From contig NZ_MKUD01000006.1 of NCBI RefSeq assembly GCF_001898575.1, forward strand, positions 62,001-126,000: a stretch of DNA of 64,000 bases. The letters run 5' to 3'. Source of the DNA: Spirosoma sp. 48-14. GTDB taxonomy: Bacteria > Bacteroidota > Bacteroidia > Cytophagales > Spirosomataceae. Within the stretch, counting starts at the first letter, position 1. Each line of letters opens with the position of its first letter. The position numbers were made by a program, and so were the translations under genes. The notes beneath the pieces are model-generated. The model was not told the origin of the DNA, ran no database searches, and saw nothing but the letters and a program-made list of their open reading frames with translations. Positions 53,981-63,138 of the stretch are shown here, in pieces.

Positions 53981-55087
53981 CTATAGGACGCCGTAAGAAG
54001 TTTCCTCGACAATATAATCAACGACGCTTTTCAGGCTGTTGGTCTGTTGGAAAGCAGCTAGTTGACGATCAGCTCCGGTACCCATTTCCAGGATCTTCAG
54101 CACATATTCACACTCGGCGCGACTACCCAGCTCATCCACTACATCATCAATAAAATTAAGCAATTCATGAATAAGCTGATGAGTTGGCACTTCTTCCTGT
54201 TTACCAAAATCGATTAGTTTTCCTTCGATACCGTATCGGGCCGCCCGCCATTTGTTTTCGTTGATCAGAATGCGTCGATACGGACGGAAATTCAGATTTT
54301 GCTTGTGAAGCTTATAGATTTTGGCAACGAGTGCCTGCATAATGGCAGCCAGACAAATGGTTTCATCGACTCGCATCGGTACATCGCAGATCCGGAATTC
54401 GATGGTGTTAAAAAAGGGGTGTAACCGAATGTCCCACCAGATTTTCTTCCCATTGTCGATACAGCCCGTTTTCACCAGTAGATTGATGTACTCGTCGTAT
54501 TCGGCAGCCGACGAAAAGAAATCGGGGATACCCGTGCGCGGAAACTTGTCGAACACCTTCGATCGATACGATTTGAACCCTGTATTGCGCCCTCGCCAGA
54601 AGGGTGAATTGGTCGATAAAGCGTAGATATGCGGCAGGAAATACCGTACTGCGTTCATAATCTGGATTCCTTCGTTCCGGCTTTCGATGCCGACATGAAC
54701 GTGTAGCCCAAAAATCAGGTTGGAACGAGCTACATCCCGCATTTCTTCAATCAGTCGGTCGTAGCGTTCATTGGGCGTAATAAGCTGTTCCTGCCAGTCG
54801 GAGAATGGGTGCGTACCAGCAGCCGCAATCTTGAGGTTTTGCTTCTCGGCCAGTTCGATAATCATCTTCCGGAGGTATGTCACCTCCTGGCGGGCATCCT
54901 GAATATTGTTGCAGATATTCGTTCCGACTTCAACAACGGCCTGGTGCATTTCTGCTTTTACTCGTTCCTGAAGGACAATCTGACCACCGTCAACAATCTT
55001 CGACATGTGCGAGCGTAACTCGCCGGTGCTGGGGTCAATGGTTTGAAACTCTTCTTCGATACCGAGGGTGAATACGGGCATTGACAA
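53981..55087 (-). CDS. Carboxylate-amine ligase, GCS2/YbdK family
   Basis: 368 residues. Glutamate-cysteine-ligase-type 2 fold with LGIEEEFQTIDPSTGEL (GIEEEF 9-14), HVHVGIESRNEG (HVHVG 129-133), NSPFWRGRNTGFKSYR and EFRICDVPMRVDETICLAA. Members form an amide bond between a carboxylate and an amine with ATP; true gamma-glutamylcysteine synthesis is not assured. It is first of the three-gene minus-strand cluster, 50 nt upstream of the amidotransferase. An alternative Met lies two codons in. Confidence 0.9.
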   Translation of the reverse strand: MSMPVFTLGIEEEFQTIDPSTGELRSHMSKIVDGGQIVLQERVKAEMHQAVVEVGTNICNNIQDARQEVTYLRKMIIELAEKQNLKIAAAGTHPFSDWQEQLITPNERYDRLIEEMRDVARSNLIFGLHVHVGIESRNEGIQIMNAVRYFLPHIYALSTNSPFWRGRNTGFKSYRSKVFDKFPRTGIPDFFSSAAEYDEYINLLVKTGCIDNGKKIWWDIRLHPFFNTIEFRICDVPMRVDETICLAAIMQALVAKIYKLHKQNLNFRPYRRILINENKWRAARYGIEGKLIDFGKQEEVPTHQLIHELLNFIDDVVDELGSRAECEYVLKILEMGTGADRQLAAFQQTNSLKSVVDYIVEETSYGVL

Positions 55088-55273
55088 TAGGAGGTTAAAT
55101 CGTGTCGGGCTGATTTGAACTAGCCATTACTAGCGGGTAAGATACATATTTTTTGTAAACCGGAAGTTAAAGGGATGGTTTTACCACTAAACACACAATA
55201 TAATTGGGGCTGGTGCTAAATGCTCAGTATAAAGTCAAATGAGCCACTGTTTACTTCGTTATACATTTATTGA

Positions 55274-55639
55274 ATGAAAAATATAATTGCTACGATTCCT
55301 AAAAGTCGGTTTCCAACATGGGAAAAAGCCCGAGCTGTCGTTGAACGATGTGATGGCGAAACGATCTGGCCAGGAGAAGAAACGCCACGATGGTGGACAG
55401 TCCGAATGCCGCGTTTGCCGAAAGAAAATTTGATCGGATCGCTTTGCTATATGGTATACGACGATCAGGTAAGGGGCTACTTTGATATTGTCGACGCTGA
55501 TGAGGCCGCCAACTGGACCTGGTATAGTCAGCGAAACCAGAAAGGGAAGGTACTGATCTGTGCCAACTGGCATCCTGTTTATAAAGGCCCTGCCATGAGT
55601 GGATTTCAGGGCTGGCGATATACCGCACTACGTCCCTGA
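55274..55639 (+). CDS. Hypothetical soluble protein, Trp-rich
   Basis: 121 residues, no signal peptide or membrane helix. Seven or more Trp, e.g. in ETPRWWTVRMPRLPKEN, EAANWTWYSQRN and GFQGWRYTALRP. The pattern of short beta-strands suggests a small barrel, possibly a nucleic-acid or ligand-binding domain of the ASCH/PUA kind, but I do not recognise the family. It stands alone with 186 bp before it and 253 bp after it. Codon use looks like that of its neighbours. Confidence 0.6.
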   Translation: MKNIIATIPKSRFPTWEKARAVVERCDGETIWPGEETPRWWTVRMPRLPKENLIGSLCYMVYDDQVRGYFDIVDADEAANWTWYSQRNQKGKVLICANWHPVYKGPAMSGFQGWRYTALRP

Positions 55640-55892
55640 ATCGCCCACAGAACGACGAACCGTTTAGCCAGTGAAAACGCCCCTGGGGTATTCATGAACC
55701 ATTGATGCTATTCTGTATAACTAGCCGTGTACACTAGTAGAAGGCCTCTCCAACAGGTACAGGGATTGTTCGGGCTCCGCGTTTTTGCGTATTTTCCCTG
55801 CTCGATTCGGGGGCATGAAGAGGTTTCTGGATTTTTTGTAAACTTGGCTCCCTAAACCTGGTTTTGCTTACGGAAATAGTAGAAAAAACTGT

Positions 55893-56150
55893 ATGAAAAC
55901 ACAACGTGAACGAAGTCTGATTACTAAATACTGGTTGCTGGGTGGCGGTGGTGCTATGCTACTGGGCAGTGGGTTAGCCGTATTACTGGAAGGGGCAAAG
56001 CTCAGGGAGCAGAAAGCGAAGCCCTGGTTCTGGATCAGTACGGGTGGTTACGCGCTCATTATGTCGGGACTAAGTTTAATCGGGGACGCAAATCGATTTC
56101 GGACCCTGGCCGATGTGTTGAAGGAACTAAAAGACCGCACGGATACGTAA
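55893..56150 (+). CDS. Small two-helix membrane protein
   Basis: 85 residues. Two hydrophobic helices, WLLGGGGAMLLGSGLAVLLEG (about 13-33) and WFWISTGGYALIMSGLSLIG (about 44-63), with a positively charged N-terminus and a charged C-terminal helix LADVLKELKDRTD. Unknown family. It lies 20 nt before the ECF sigma gene on the same strand and is probably co-transcribed, perhaps as a regulator or target. Confidence 0.6.
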   Translation: MKTQRERSLITKYWLLGGGGAMLLGSGLAVLLEGAKLREQKAKPWFWISTGGYALIMSGLSLIGDANRFRTLADVLKELKDRTDT

Positions 56151-56170
56151 CTCGTTGTATACGTTGACCC

Positions 56171-56722
56171 ATGCCTGAAAAACCGAAGCGCACCATTATC
56201 GGTACCGTCAGAGAGTACGGAAACCGTCTGTCGCGGTTTATCCGGGGGCAGGTGCGTTCGGACGAAGATGCCGAAGATATTTTGCAGGATGTTTGGTTTC
56301 AGTTGAGTAAAGTTGTTGATCTGGACGCAATTGAAAGTATTAGCGGCTGGCTCTATCAGGTAGCGCGCAATCGCATAACCGACGCTTATCGGAAGAAAAA
56401 GGAAGATCCATTGTCGGAATTGATGATTGAAGACGACGAAGGAGACGTTAGCCTCCGGGAAATCCTGCTTTCGGACCCTCGAACGCCCGAAGACCAGTTT
56501 TTTAAGGATATTTTCTGGGATGAACTGATGCGGGCACTGGACGAACTACCCGAGAACCAGCGCACCGTATTTGTTCAGAATGAACTGGAAGACCGAACCT
56601 TACAGGAAATAGCCGATGAAACCGGCGAAAACCTGAAAACGATTATTTCAAGAAAGCGTTATGCCGTTCAGCACTTGCGGAAGCGGCTTCAATCTCTTTA
56701 CGACGAACTCGATAACCTCTAA
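56171..56722 (+). CDS. ECF-type RNA polymerase sigma-70 factor
   Basis: 183 residues. Region 2: TVREYGNRLSRFIRGQVRSD, EDAEDILQDVWFQLSKV and SGWLYQVARNRITDAYRKKK; region 4: ALDELPENQRTVFVQNELEDRTLQEIADETGENLKTIISRKRYAVQHLRKRL (seen in parts). The YRKKKEDP linker is followed by an acidic stretch. No classical anti-sigma gene follows; instead a small membrane protein overlaps the operon 4 nt after the stop, which may do that job. Distinct from the sigma factor at 3382. Confidence 0.93.
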   Translation: MPEKPKRTIIGTVREYGNRLSRFIRGQVRSDEDAEDILQDVWFQLSKVVDLDAIESISGWLYQVARNRITDAYRKKKEDPLSELMIEDDEGDVSLREILLSDPRTPEDQFFKDIFWDELMRALDELPENQRTVFVQNELEDRTLQEIADETGENLKTIISRKRYAVQHLRKRLQSLYDELDNL

Positions 56723-56726
56723 GACG

Positions 56727-57056
56727 ATGAGACCCCGCTACGGACGAAGACGGTTTGGCTTTTTTCCTTTATTTTTCCTGGTAGCCCTACTCGGGATAAC
56801 GTACGTTGTTTACTGGCTCTGGAACCAGGTACTGGTAGCTGTTGCGCCAGTAAAGGCCGTTTCCTATTGGCAGGCATTGGGGTTATTGGTCCTGTTTCGG
56901 ATTCTGTTCGGCGGTTTCCGGTTCAATCCATCGGGTGGAGGACCACCTTATGGACCCCGGCACCAATGGCGTGAAAAATGGCGGCAGATGTCTGATGATG
57001 AACGTTCTCAATTTAAAACAGAGTGGCGACGGCGTTGGGGAAAAGATCGGTCATGA
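56727..57056 (+). CDS. Small membrane protein with C-terminal RQMSDDE motif
   Basis: 109 residues from ATG 56727. Basic N-terminus (MRPRYGRRRF), two hydrophobic helices (about 11-32 and 45-62), and a charged C-terminus with RQMSDDERSQFK at 86-97. An almost identical motif occurs in the protein at 61350 (RQMSDDEYNQFK), with a similar two-helix layout, so the two are probably related. Coupled to the sigma gene by a 4-nt gap. The convergent hybrid regulator gene ends 34 nt after its stop. Confidence 0.7.
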   Translation: MRPRYGRRRFGFFPLFFLVALLGITYVVYWLWNQVLVAVAPVKAVSYWQALGLLVLFRILFGGFRFNPSGGGPPYGPRHQWREKWRQMSDDERSQFKTEWRRRWGKDRS

Positions 57057-57090
57057 GCAACATACCTGGCAAAACCGGACGTACAGGTTT

Positions 57091-60000
57091 TCAAGCCTGG
57101 GCAGCAAATTCGCGGGGTGTGAGTTGATAGGTTTCCCGGAAGCATTTGGTAAAATAGGCCGGGCTATCGAAACCAACCTGGTAGGCAGTATCCGTAACAG
57201 GATAGCCTGCTCGTAAAAGTTGAGTCGCCCGCTTCAGCCGATACTGGCGCAGCAAATCATTGGCCGAAAGGTCTGTCAGCGCTTTTACCTTACGGAACAG
57301 ATTGGTTCTACTCATACCCAATTCCACCATCATGCGGTCGACGCCAAATTCAGTATCGCCCAGATTCATCTCCATCAGTTCATAAAGGCGATCCAGGAAC
57401 GGGTCCATCTGTTCGGGAGTAGGTTGGGCCGATTGACCCTCCACAGTGGTTAGGCTGGTGCGAATCCAATCCCGGAGCCGGCGTCGACTGGTGAGCAGGT
57501 TATGCACCCGAAGTTGTAGTTCCTGCATCTGGAAAGGCTTAGTCAGATAGTCGTCGGCACCGTATGACAAACCCTCCATTCGATTTTCGGCCGACACTTT
57601 TGCCGTGAGCAAAATAACCGGGATATGACTCGTACGCAGGTCAGTTTTCAATTTGCTGCAGAGCGTAAAGCCATCCATTTGTGGCATCATAACATCTGAG
57701 ATGACCAGATCAGGTAATTGTTCGGTTGCCAGTTCTAACCCGTCGCGTCCATTGACCGCCCGCCGAATGCGATATGTGGTCGGTAAACTTTCTGCGATTA
57801 AATGAGCTAGTTCGATCTTGTCTTCTACAATCAGAATACGTGGGCGTTCCAGATCTTCTGAGGTACCCCAGGAGTCAGCTACCAACAAGTCTGAGTTTTC
57901 AACCTGAGGTTCTGCTTTCTGATAAGGTAGCTCAACCGTAAATGTTGTGCCTTTATTCAGCGTGCTTTCGGCATTAATAGTTCCTTTCTGAAGAAGTACC
58001 AGTTCCTTAACAAGCGCCAGGCCAATACCCGTACCCGGATAGACTGGTGTAATTGTGTAGTCCTGATTGGCTTGATAAAATCGGTCAAAAATATGAGGGA
58101 GGTCCTGGGCAGAAATACCGATTCCGGTATCGGCGATACTCAATCGGATGCCTGTATCTATACTGTTTACCGAAACCGTTATGCTTCCCGACTTGGTGAA
58201 GTTGAGTGCATTGGCCGTTAGATTATAGACAATGCGTTCTAACTTCTCGGCATCGAAGCAATAAGTCCCGGATACTTCGCTCTGAATAGTTAGCTCAAGT
58301 CCCTGTACGATAGCCTGTTCAGTTAGGGGGTGCAACCACCGACTGAGGCATTCCGTAATATCGTCCCTGGACTCATGGACTGGCATAACACTGGCTTCCA
58401 ACTTCGACAAATCCAGTAACTGGTTAATGAGCCGCAGGAGTTGATGGGCGTTTTGTTCAATGGTCACTAGGCGCTTTCGGTTTCTGGGGTCTGGATTTTC
58501 GCGGACCATCTGCTCAGCGGGAGCAAGAATCAATGTTAAAGGGGTACGAAATTCATGAGTGATGTTGGTGAAAAAACGGGTTTTCATCTCATTGGTAGCC
58601 CGCAGCTGTTCCGCTTCCTGATGCTTCAGTTCTACTTCCCTCTGCTTCAATAGCATCGACTGCTGAAGTTTACCTCGTTGGATCGACGCTCGAACTAGCC
58701 CAAGCACTATGCCGCTACCAGCCAGCATATATAGTATGTAGGCCCACCAGGTATCCCAGAAAGGTGGTTTTATGGTTAAAGAAAGTGTACGTATGTTCGG
58801 ACTCCATACATCTGATGTATTGGCAGCATTCAGGCGGAGGGTATAATGACCTGGTTGTAAACCCGTGTAAACAACAATGGGCCTATCGGTTTCAGTCCAG
58901 TTTTTCTCTAATCCTTCTAACTGATACCGATAGCGGAGTTTGTTGCGCCGATTATATTGCATGGCAGCAAACTGAACCGTCACAAAGTTTTTATCATAAG
59001 GAAGTGTAAGGTCCGCCAGCGTTTGGGCTGGAGCTGCGTCGGGGCCCATTGGTTGATTATTGATCTGGACGGAGGTGATCTGAACCGGAGTTGGGTATGT
59101 ATCTTCCCGTAGATTCCCTGGATTGAAGGAGGTGATACCTTCCAGCCCACCGAGGTAAATACGGCCGTTGGGGTGTTGCAGAAGATGTTGGCGGTTAAAT
59201 TCATTACCTGCTAGTCCATCTTCCCGTGTATAAATACGCGTTCGTAATGTCCGGCGATCCATGCGCCCCAGCCCCTGATTGGTAGCAATCCACAAGGCAC
59301 CCTGCCGATCGGGTATGGCTGCATAAATAACATTATTGGGTAGGCCATTGGCGGTTGTCAATCGTTGACACATACCCGTTCGCTTATCAAACCGACATAA
59401 GCCGCTGCCAAACGTACCGATCCAGAGAATGGCTGGATTAGCCGGATCGGCAAACAGACAGAATAAGTTGTTAGTGCTGAGCGAACTGGCCTCGTTGGGC
59501 TTGTGGGCATATTGGCGTACTTGGCCCGAAATCCGATCGACCCGGTAAAGACCTTTGGATCTGGTTGCCAGCCAGAGCGCCTGCCTGTCGACAACGATAT
59601 TCTCGATCTCTGTATGAGCCGATACTTCACTGAGCTGGTGCTTAAAACGGATCCATTGATGCTGGTTGTTGTCGTACCATAACGCTACCGAGTCATATAC
59701 TGCCCATATGTGCCCTGCCGGATCGGTCGCCATAGGAACTGGCAGGTTGGACGAAACGGGGGATAAATGGATAGGAAAAGGAATGGCGTTAAGCTGCCGA
59801 GTAGACGGATCGAACTGGTAGAACGGGGAGGTGCGGATATTAAACCAAATCTTTCCGCTGCTATCAGTCGTTGATCGAAACAGATAAGACCAGTCTGCGG
59901 GTAGTTTAGGAATACGATCAGCGGAGACTCCAAGTTCTCGAATGAGTAAATCAGCATAAAACGAATGCTGATACGGCGTGGCGGTGAACGCGCTGGCTTT

Positions 60001-61053
60001 GAGATTGTATTTGAGTATTCCTCCTCCATTTGTGCCAACCCAAAGTACATCCGAACGGTCGATAAACAAGCTTTGTGCCTGCAAGCCCTGGGGGAGTCTG
60101 ACAAACTCGGTTACCCCTTTATTTTTGCTGTATTGGAGTAAGAGGGTTGCATTTGATAAAAGGATGTTGGGGACTTGAGAGGCTACCAGCGGTGTCCAGT
60201 TCCACCAGGCCTCCTGTACAGGTAATGGATATGTTTCCCGAACAATACCTAGTTGGGGGTCGAACAGACTTACATGCCTGACAGACCGAGCCAGAATCGT
60301 ACCATCTGGCAACTGGTGCAAATCTTTTACAAGGTTTTCTGGCAATGATGTGGGAGTAGCCTGATGGCGGTAGTGCGTGAATTGACCTGTGCGCCGATCC
60401 AGACGGTCGAGCCCCCAATAGGTAGCAATCCACAAATGGTTTCTATTGGTACGATCCTCAATAATGGCCCGAACGGAATCACTGCCTAATGTACTTGAAT
60501 GACCGATTTGCTTTCGGTATCGGCGAATCTGCTTTTTCGCAATATCTACTAGTGCCAGACCCTGCCCACGAATGCAAAGCCAGAGACGATTCCGGGAATC
60601 AAAATAAATAGATTCCAGCGCTACCGTACCAAGTTGCTGTTGATAAAACGCTTGCCTTGAGACATTGATAAAGGTTTCATGAGCAGGGTCAAACAAATCC
60701 AGATCGCCGGTTTCGCTGATAATCCAAATGTTACCCTGATGGTCTAGTACCATTTTCGTTACTTCTGATGACGATAGTGAGGGTTTTCCCTCGGGCGAAG
60801 GCTGGAAGACCTTGAAGCTATTACCGTCGTAACGGCACAATCCATCTCGGGTTGCTATCCAGATAAATCCCTGATTGTCTTGCAGGATAGAAGGCACGAA
60901 TGCCTGGGGCAGCCCTTGTTGACTGGTGATGATTTCTGGGGTAGGTAATGACTGAGCTCTGCTGGTATGCGCCCAGGGTGATAACCAGAATAAGGTACAG
61001 AGACAAACCACCCAACTCGACGGTTGTCGGTGTATAGACCGGATGGCTTTCAT
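57091..61053 (-). CDS. Hybrid two-component system regulator (reg_prop/Y_Y_Y/HisKA/HATPase/REC/AraC)
   Basis: 1320 residues, single protein. Signal peptide, then 14-bladed regulator-propeller region (about 40-680) with repeats such as GFIWIATRDGLCRYDG, NLWIATYWGLDRLDRRTG-like units and LWIGTFGSGLCRFDKRTG, Y_Y_Y domain (about 695-755), membrane helix (about 765-785), HisKA NITHEFRTPLTLIL (His near 833), HATPase with DTGIGISAQDLP and GTGIGLALV, receiver with SDVMMPQMDG (Asp near 1118), and AraC HTH at the end (LSANDLLRQYRLKRATQLLRAG then AYQVGFDSPAYFTKCFRETY). Such proteins sense oligosaccharides in the periplasm and switch on sugar-use genes; no SusCD pair is visible here. Confidence 0.95.
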   Translation of the reverse strand: MKAIRSIHRQPSSWVVCLCTLFWLSPWAHTSRAQSLPTPEIITSQQGLPQAFVPSILQDNQGFIWIATRDGLCRYDGNSFKVFQPSPEGKPSLSSSEVTKMVLDHQGNIWIISETGDLDLFDPAHETFINVSRQAFYQQQLGTVALESIYFDSRNRLWLCIRGQGLALVDIAKKQIRRYRKQIGHSSTLGSDSVRAIIEDRTNRNHLWIATYWGLDRLDRRTGQFTHYRHQATPTSLPENLVKDLHQLPDGTILARSVRHVSLFDPQLGIVRETYPLPVQEAWWNWTPLVASQVPNILLSNATLLLQYSKNKGVTEFVRLPQGLQAQSLFIDRSDVLWVGTNGGGILKYNLKASAFTATPYQHSFYADLLIRELGVSADRIPKLPADWSYLFRSTTDSSGKIWFNIRTSPFYQFDPSTRQLNAIPFPIHLSPVSSNLPVPMATDPAGHIWAVYDSVALWYDNNQHQWIRFKHQLSEVSAHTEIENIVVDRQALWLATRSKGLYRVDRISGQVRQYAHKPNEASSLSTNNLFCLFADPANPAILWIGTFGSGLCRFDKRTGMCQRLTTANGLPNNVIYAAIPDRQGALWIATNQGLGRMDRRTLRTRIYTREDGLAGNEFNRQHLLQHPNGRIYLGGLEGITSFNPGNLREDTYPTPVQITSVQINNQPMGPDAAPAQTLADLTLPYDKNFVTVQFAAMQYNRRNKLRYRYQLEGLEKNWTETDRPIVVYTGLQPGHYTLRLNAANTSDVWSPNIRTLSLTIKPPFWDTWWAYILYMLAGSGIVLGLVRASIQRGKLQQSMLLKQREVELKHQEAEQLRATNEMKTRFFTNITHEFRTPLTLILAPAEQMVRENPDPRNRKRLVTIEQNAHQLLRLINQLLDLSKLEASVMPVHESRDDITECLSRWLHPLTEQAIVQGLELTIQSEVSGTYCFDAEKLERIVYNLTANALNFTKSGSITVSVNSIDTGIRLSIADTGIGISAQDLPHIFDRFYQANQDYTITPVYPGTGIGLALVKELVLLQKGTINAESTLNKGTTFTVELPYQKAEPQVENSDLLVADSWGTSEDLERPRILIVEDKIELAHLIAESLPTTYRIRRAVNGRDGLELATEQLPDLVISDVMMPQMDGFTLCSKLKTDLRTSHIPVILLTAKVSAENRMEGLSYGADDYLTKPFQMQELQLRVHNLLTSRRRLRDWIRTSLTTVEGQSAQPTPEQMDPFLDRLYELMEMNLGDTEFGVDRMMVELGMSRTNLFRKVKALTDLSANDLLRQYRLKRATQLLRAGYPVTDTAYQVGFDSPAYFTKCFRETYQLTPREFAAQA

Positions 61054-61349
61054 AGGCCTATAAATAGAGAAGCGGATAAAGCAGCAAACGCACTAATTAT
61101 ACAAAACGAACAGAATAACTATGGTAAAATGAAAGTATGAACTACGGAGCGTACGCATGCTAGTTAGAGATTCATACAGAACAGAAAATACCAGATGGCA
61201 AACAGCAAACATTTTGTGTAAGTAAACGTAGCCAATCACTTCATTCTGGTTGCAAAGAAGCGAAACTAGAAAAAATTTAGAAAAGCGTAAAGTATTTTTT
61301 GTCCTTGTTCGTCAACCTATGTAGAACAACAAATTAAACACAACATACA

Positions 61350-61676
61350 ATGAACAACAATCTGTTAAGGTCGATTTTAGCTGGTGTACTTTTGGGCGCT
61401 GCTTTATTCATTATGCCGTTCTTCCTGCTGCGCGTTATCCTCTTTTTTGTCATCATCGGTACGCTGTTCCGGCTTTTTGGCGGGGGGCGTTTCCGACGAG
61501 GGGGATGGCGGTCACGGCGCTTCGGCTATATGCCTGCCTTTGCCGATCGAATCCGGCAAATGAGTGATGACGAGTACAACCAGTTTAAGCAGCGTTTCGA
61601 ACAGGGACGTTGTGGGGGCTACTCCGATTGGAAAACTACCGAAACAAAAACAAACGAAGGAACAACCACGATTTAA
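61350..61676 (+). CDS. Small membrane protein with RQMSDDE motif, Gly/Arg-rich
   Basis: 108 residues. Two hydrophobic helices (about 6-26 and 27-42), a Gly/Arg-rich loop (GGGRFRRGGWRSRRFGY) and RQMSDDEYNQFK at 69-80. The motif is nearly identical to that at 86-97 of the protein encoded at 56727. Divergent from the hybrid regulator with a 296-bp gap in which no other gene is seen. A plausible target of that regulator or of the nearby ECF sigma factor. Confidence 0.65.
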   Translation: MNNNLLRSILAGVLLGAALFIMPFFLLRVILFFVIIGTLFRLFGGGRFRRGGWRSRRFGYMPAFADRIRQMSDDEYNQFKQRFEQGRCGGYSDWKTTETKTNEGTTTI

Positions 61677-61688
61677 ACGACGAAACTA

Positions 61689-61919
61689 ATGAGACAACGC
61701 TTAAACCCATGGGCTGTGGTGCTTGCCGCAGCCCTCACATTCGGGGGCCTGATGGCTTTCGTAGGGCCACGGTCGGCCGGTTATCACTATTGGGGCCACC
61801 GGGGCTATTATGGGCCTCCTTATGGAGCGCATCATGACGGTTGCGATGGTCATTATAGACATAAACAGCATGGCCAATCGACCGAAAAAGCGGATACGAA
61901 CACCAATTCGCTTCGGTAA
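61689..61919 (+). CDS. Small His/Gly/Tyr-rich secreted or membrane protein
   Basis: 76 residues with one N-terminal hydrophobic segment (PWAVVLAAALTFGGLMAF). The rest is rich in His, Gly and Tyr (SAGYHYWGHRGYYGPPYGAH then HHDGCDGHYRHKQHGQ), which could bind metal. It follows the RQMSDDE protein by 12 nt, so the two form an operon that ends in a clear terminator. Unknown family. Confidence 0.6.
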   Translation: MRQRLNPWAVVLAAALTFGGLMAFVGPRSAGYHYWGHRGYYGPPYGAHHDGCDGHYRHKQHGQSTEKADTNTNSLR

Positions 61920-61958
61920 CCAGCCACCGTATTTATAGAAAAGTGAACGATTAATAAC

Positions 61959-61990
61959 GAAAAGGTAATCTCTGTGGGATTACCTTTTTT
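61959..61990 (+). terminator. Intrinsic terminator
   Basis: AAAAGGTAATC, short loop, GATTACCTTTT followed by TTTTT, after the His-rich gene. Stem of 11 bp with an A-run before, so possibly active both ways. Confidence 0.85.
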
Positions 61991-62098
61991 CTGTTTTTAG
62001 CCTTTATTCGCACACTATTTCTGGAAGACTAGCCAGTTGAATTAAAGTAGCTCTGTCGGTTCTTCCTCTTTTTATTGAACTATTTGCTTAACGCTCCC

Positions 62099-63133
62099 AT
62101 GAATTTATCTGGTAAAGCCGCTTTTCTACTTGTTGTTATGTCTACTGCTGGCATGTTGTCTGGAATGGCGCAATCTGTGTTTTCTCTCAATAACTACACC
62201 TATACGCCGTCGCAACTAACCATTGGAGCATTACAGGCGCAAGAGCCCATAAAGCGGTTATCACTAAAAGGTCCTAACGCCAAACTGTTTTCGCTAGACA
62301 AGGCCAATTTGCTTTCTATTAAAACGGAAGCGGCTAATGCCGATAGACCCTGGTATGATGTTGTTGTAGAGGGGGTTGGGGCGAAAGGAACAGTGCGTGA
62401 TACTTTCCGGGTGGTAAAAGATACCTTCATTCGGAATCAGGTGATTGCTCACCGTGGAGCCTGGAAACAGGCGGGTACAACCGAAAATTCGTTAACGTCT
62501 CTCCAGAATGCCATTAAACTGGGCTGTATGGGCAGTGAATTCGATGTGCATATGTCATCCGATTCAGTACTCTTCGTCAACCACGATCATACTATCCAGG
62601 GTATCGAAATCGAAAAAACGCCCGCTACTGAACTGGAAAAGGTTAAACTGAGCAACGGAGAGTCGTTACCAACCCTAGCTGCTTATTTGTCGGAAGGGAT
62701 GAAGCAGACGAAAACAAAGCTGATCCTTGAAATAAAAACGTCACGACTTGGGAAGGAGCGATCGCTGGCGTTGACGGAGCGTGTGGTTAAGATGGTTCAC
62801 CAGATGAAGGCCCAGGCCTGGGTCGACTATATTGCCTTCGATTACGATGTCTGCAAGAAAGTAAAGGCTTTGACCCCAGAAGCTAAAGTATCGTATTTGA
62901 TGGGCGATAAAACACCGGAGCAATTAGCCGCCGATCATTTGGATGGGTTCGATTATCACCAGAATGTCGTTCGGAAAAATGAAGCCTGGATTCAGGACGC
63001 TCGCCAACGGAAACTCACTACCAATGTTTGGACGGTAAACGACAAAGCTGATTTAAGCTGGTTGCTGGGCCAGCAGGTTGATTTCATCACGACCAATGAG
63101 CCTGAACTGCTTCTGTCGATGATTCAGAAGTAG
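62099..63133 (+). CDS. Glycerophosphodiester phosphodiesterase family protein
   Basis: 344 residues from ATG 62099 with signal peptide NLSGKAAFLLVVMSTAGMLSGMAQ. The first 110 residues are a beta-rich region. The GDPD barrel then shows VIAHRGAWKQAGTTENSL (catalytic His and Arg), the paired Glu-Asp in GSEFDVHMSSDSVLFVNHD with the second catalytic His, ILEIKTS and the end NVWTVNDKADLSWLL. Such secreted proteins hydrolyse glycerophosphodiesters to glycerol-3-phosphate. The ATG at 62099 was chosen; a TTG 24 nt upstream would precede the signal peptide. Confidence 0.88.
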   Translation: MNLSGKAAFLLVVMSTAGMLSGMAQSVFSLNNYTYTPSQLTIGALQAQEPIKRLSLKGPNAKLFSLDKANLLSIKTEAANADRPWYDVVVEGVGAKGTVRDTFRVVKDTFIRNQVIAHRGAWKQAGTTENSLTSLQNAIKLGCMGSEFDVHMSSDSVLFVNHDHTIQGIEIEKTPATELEKVKLSNGESLPTLAAYLSEGMKQTKTKLILEIKTSRLGKERSLALTERVVKMVHQMKAQAWVDYIAFDYDVCKKVKALTPEAKVSYLMGDKTPEQLAADHLDGFDYHQNVVRKNEAWIQDARQRKLTTNVWTVNDKADLSWLLGQQVDFITTNEPELLLSMIQK

Positions 63134-63138
63134 AAAGC

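Noticed and set aside
57091..61053. Polysaccharide utilisation locus around the hybrid regulator
   Set aside because: No SusC/SusD or glycosidase genes lie next to it within the window.
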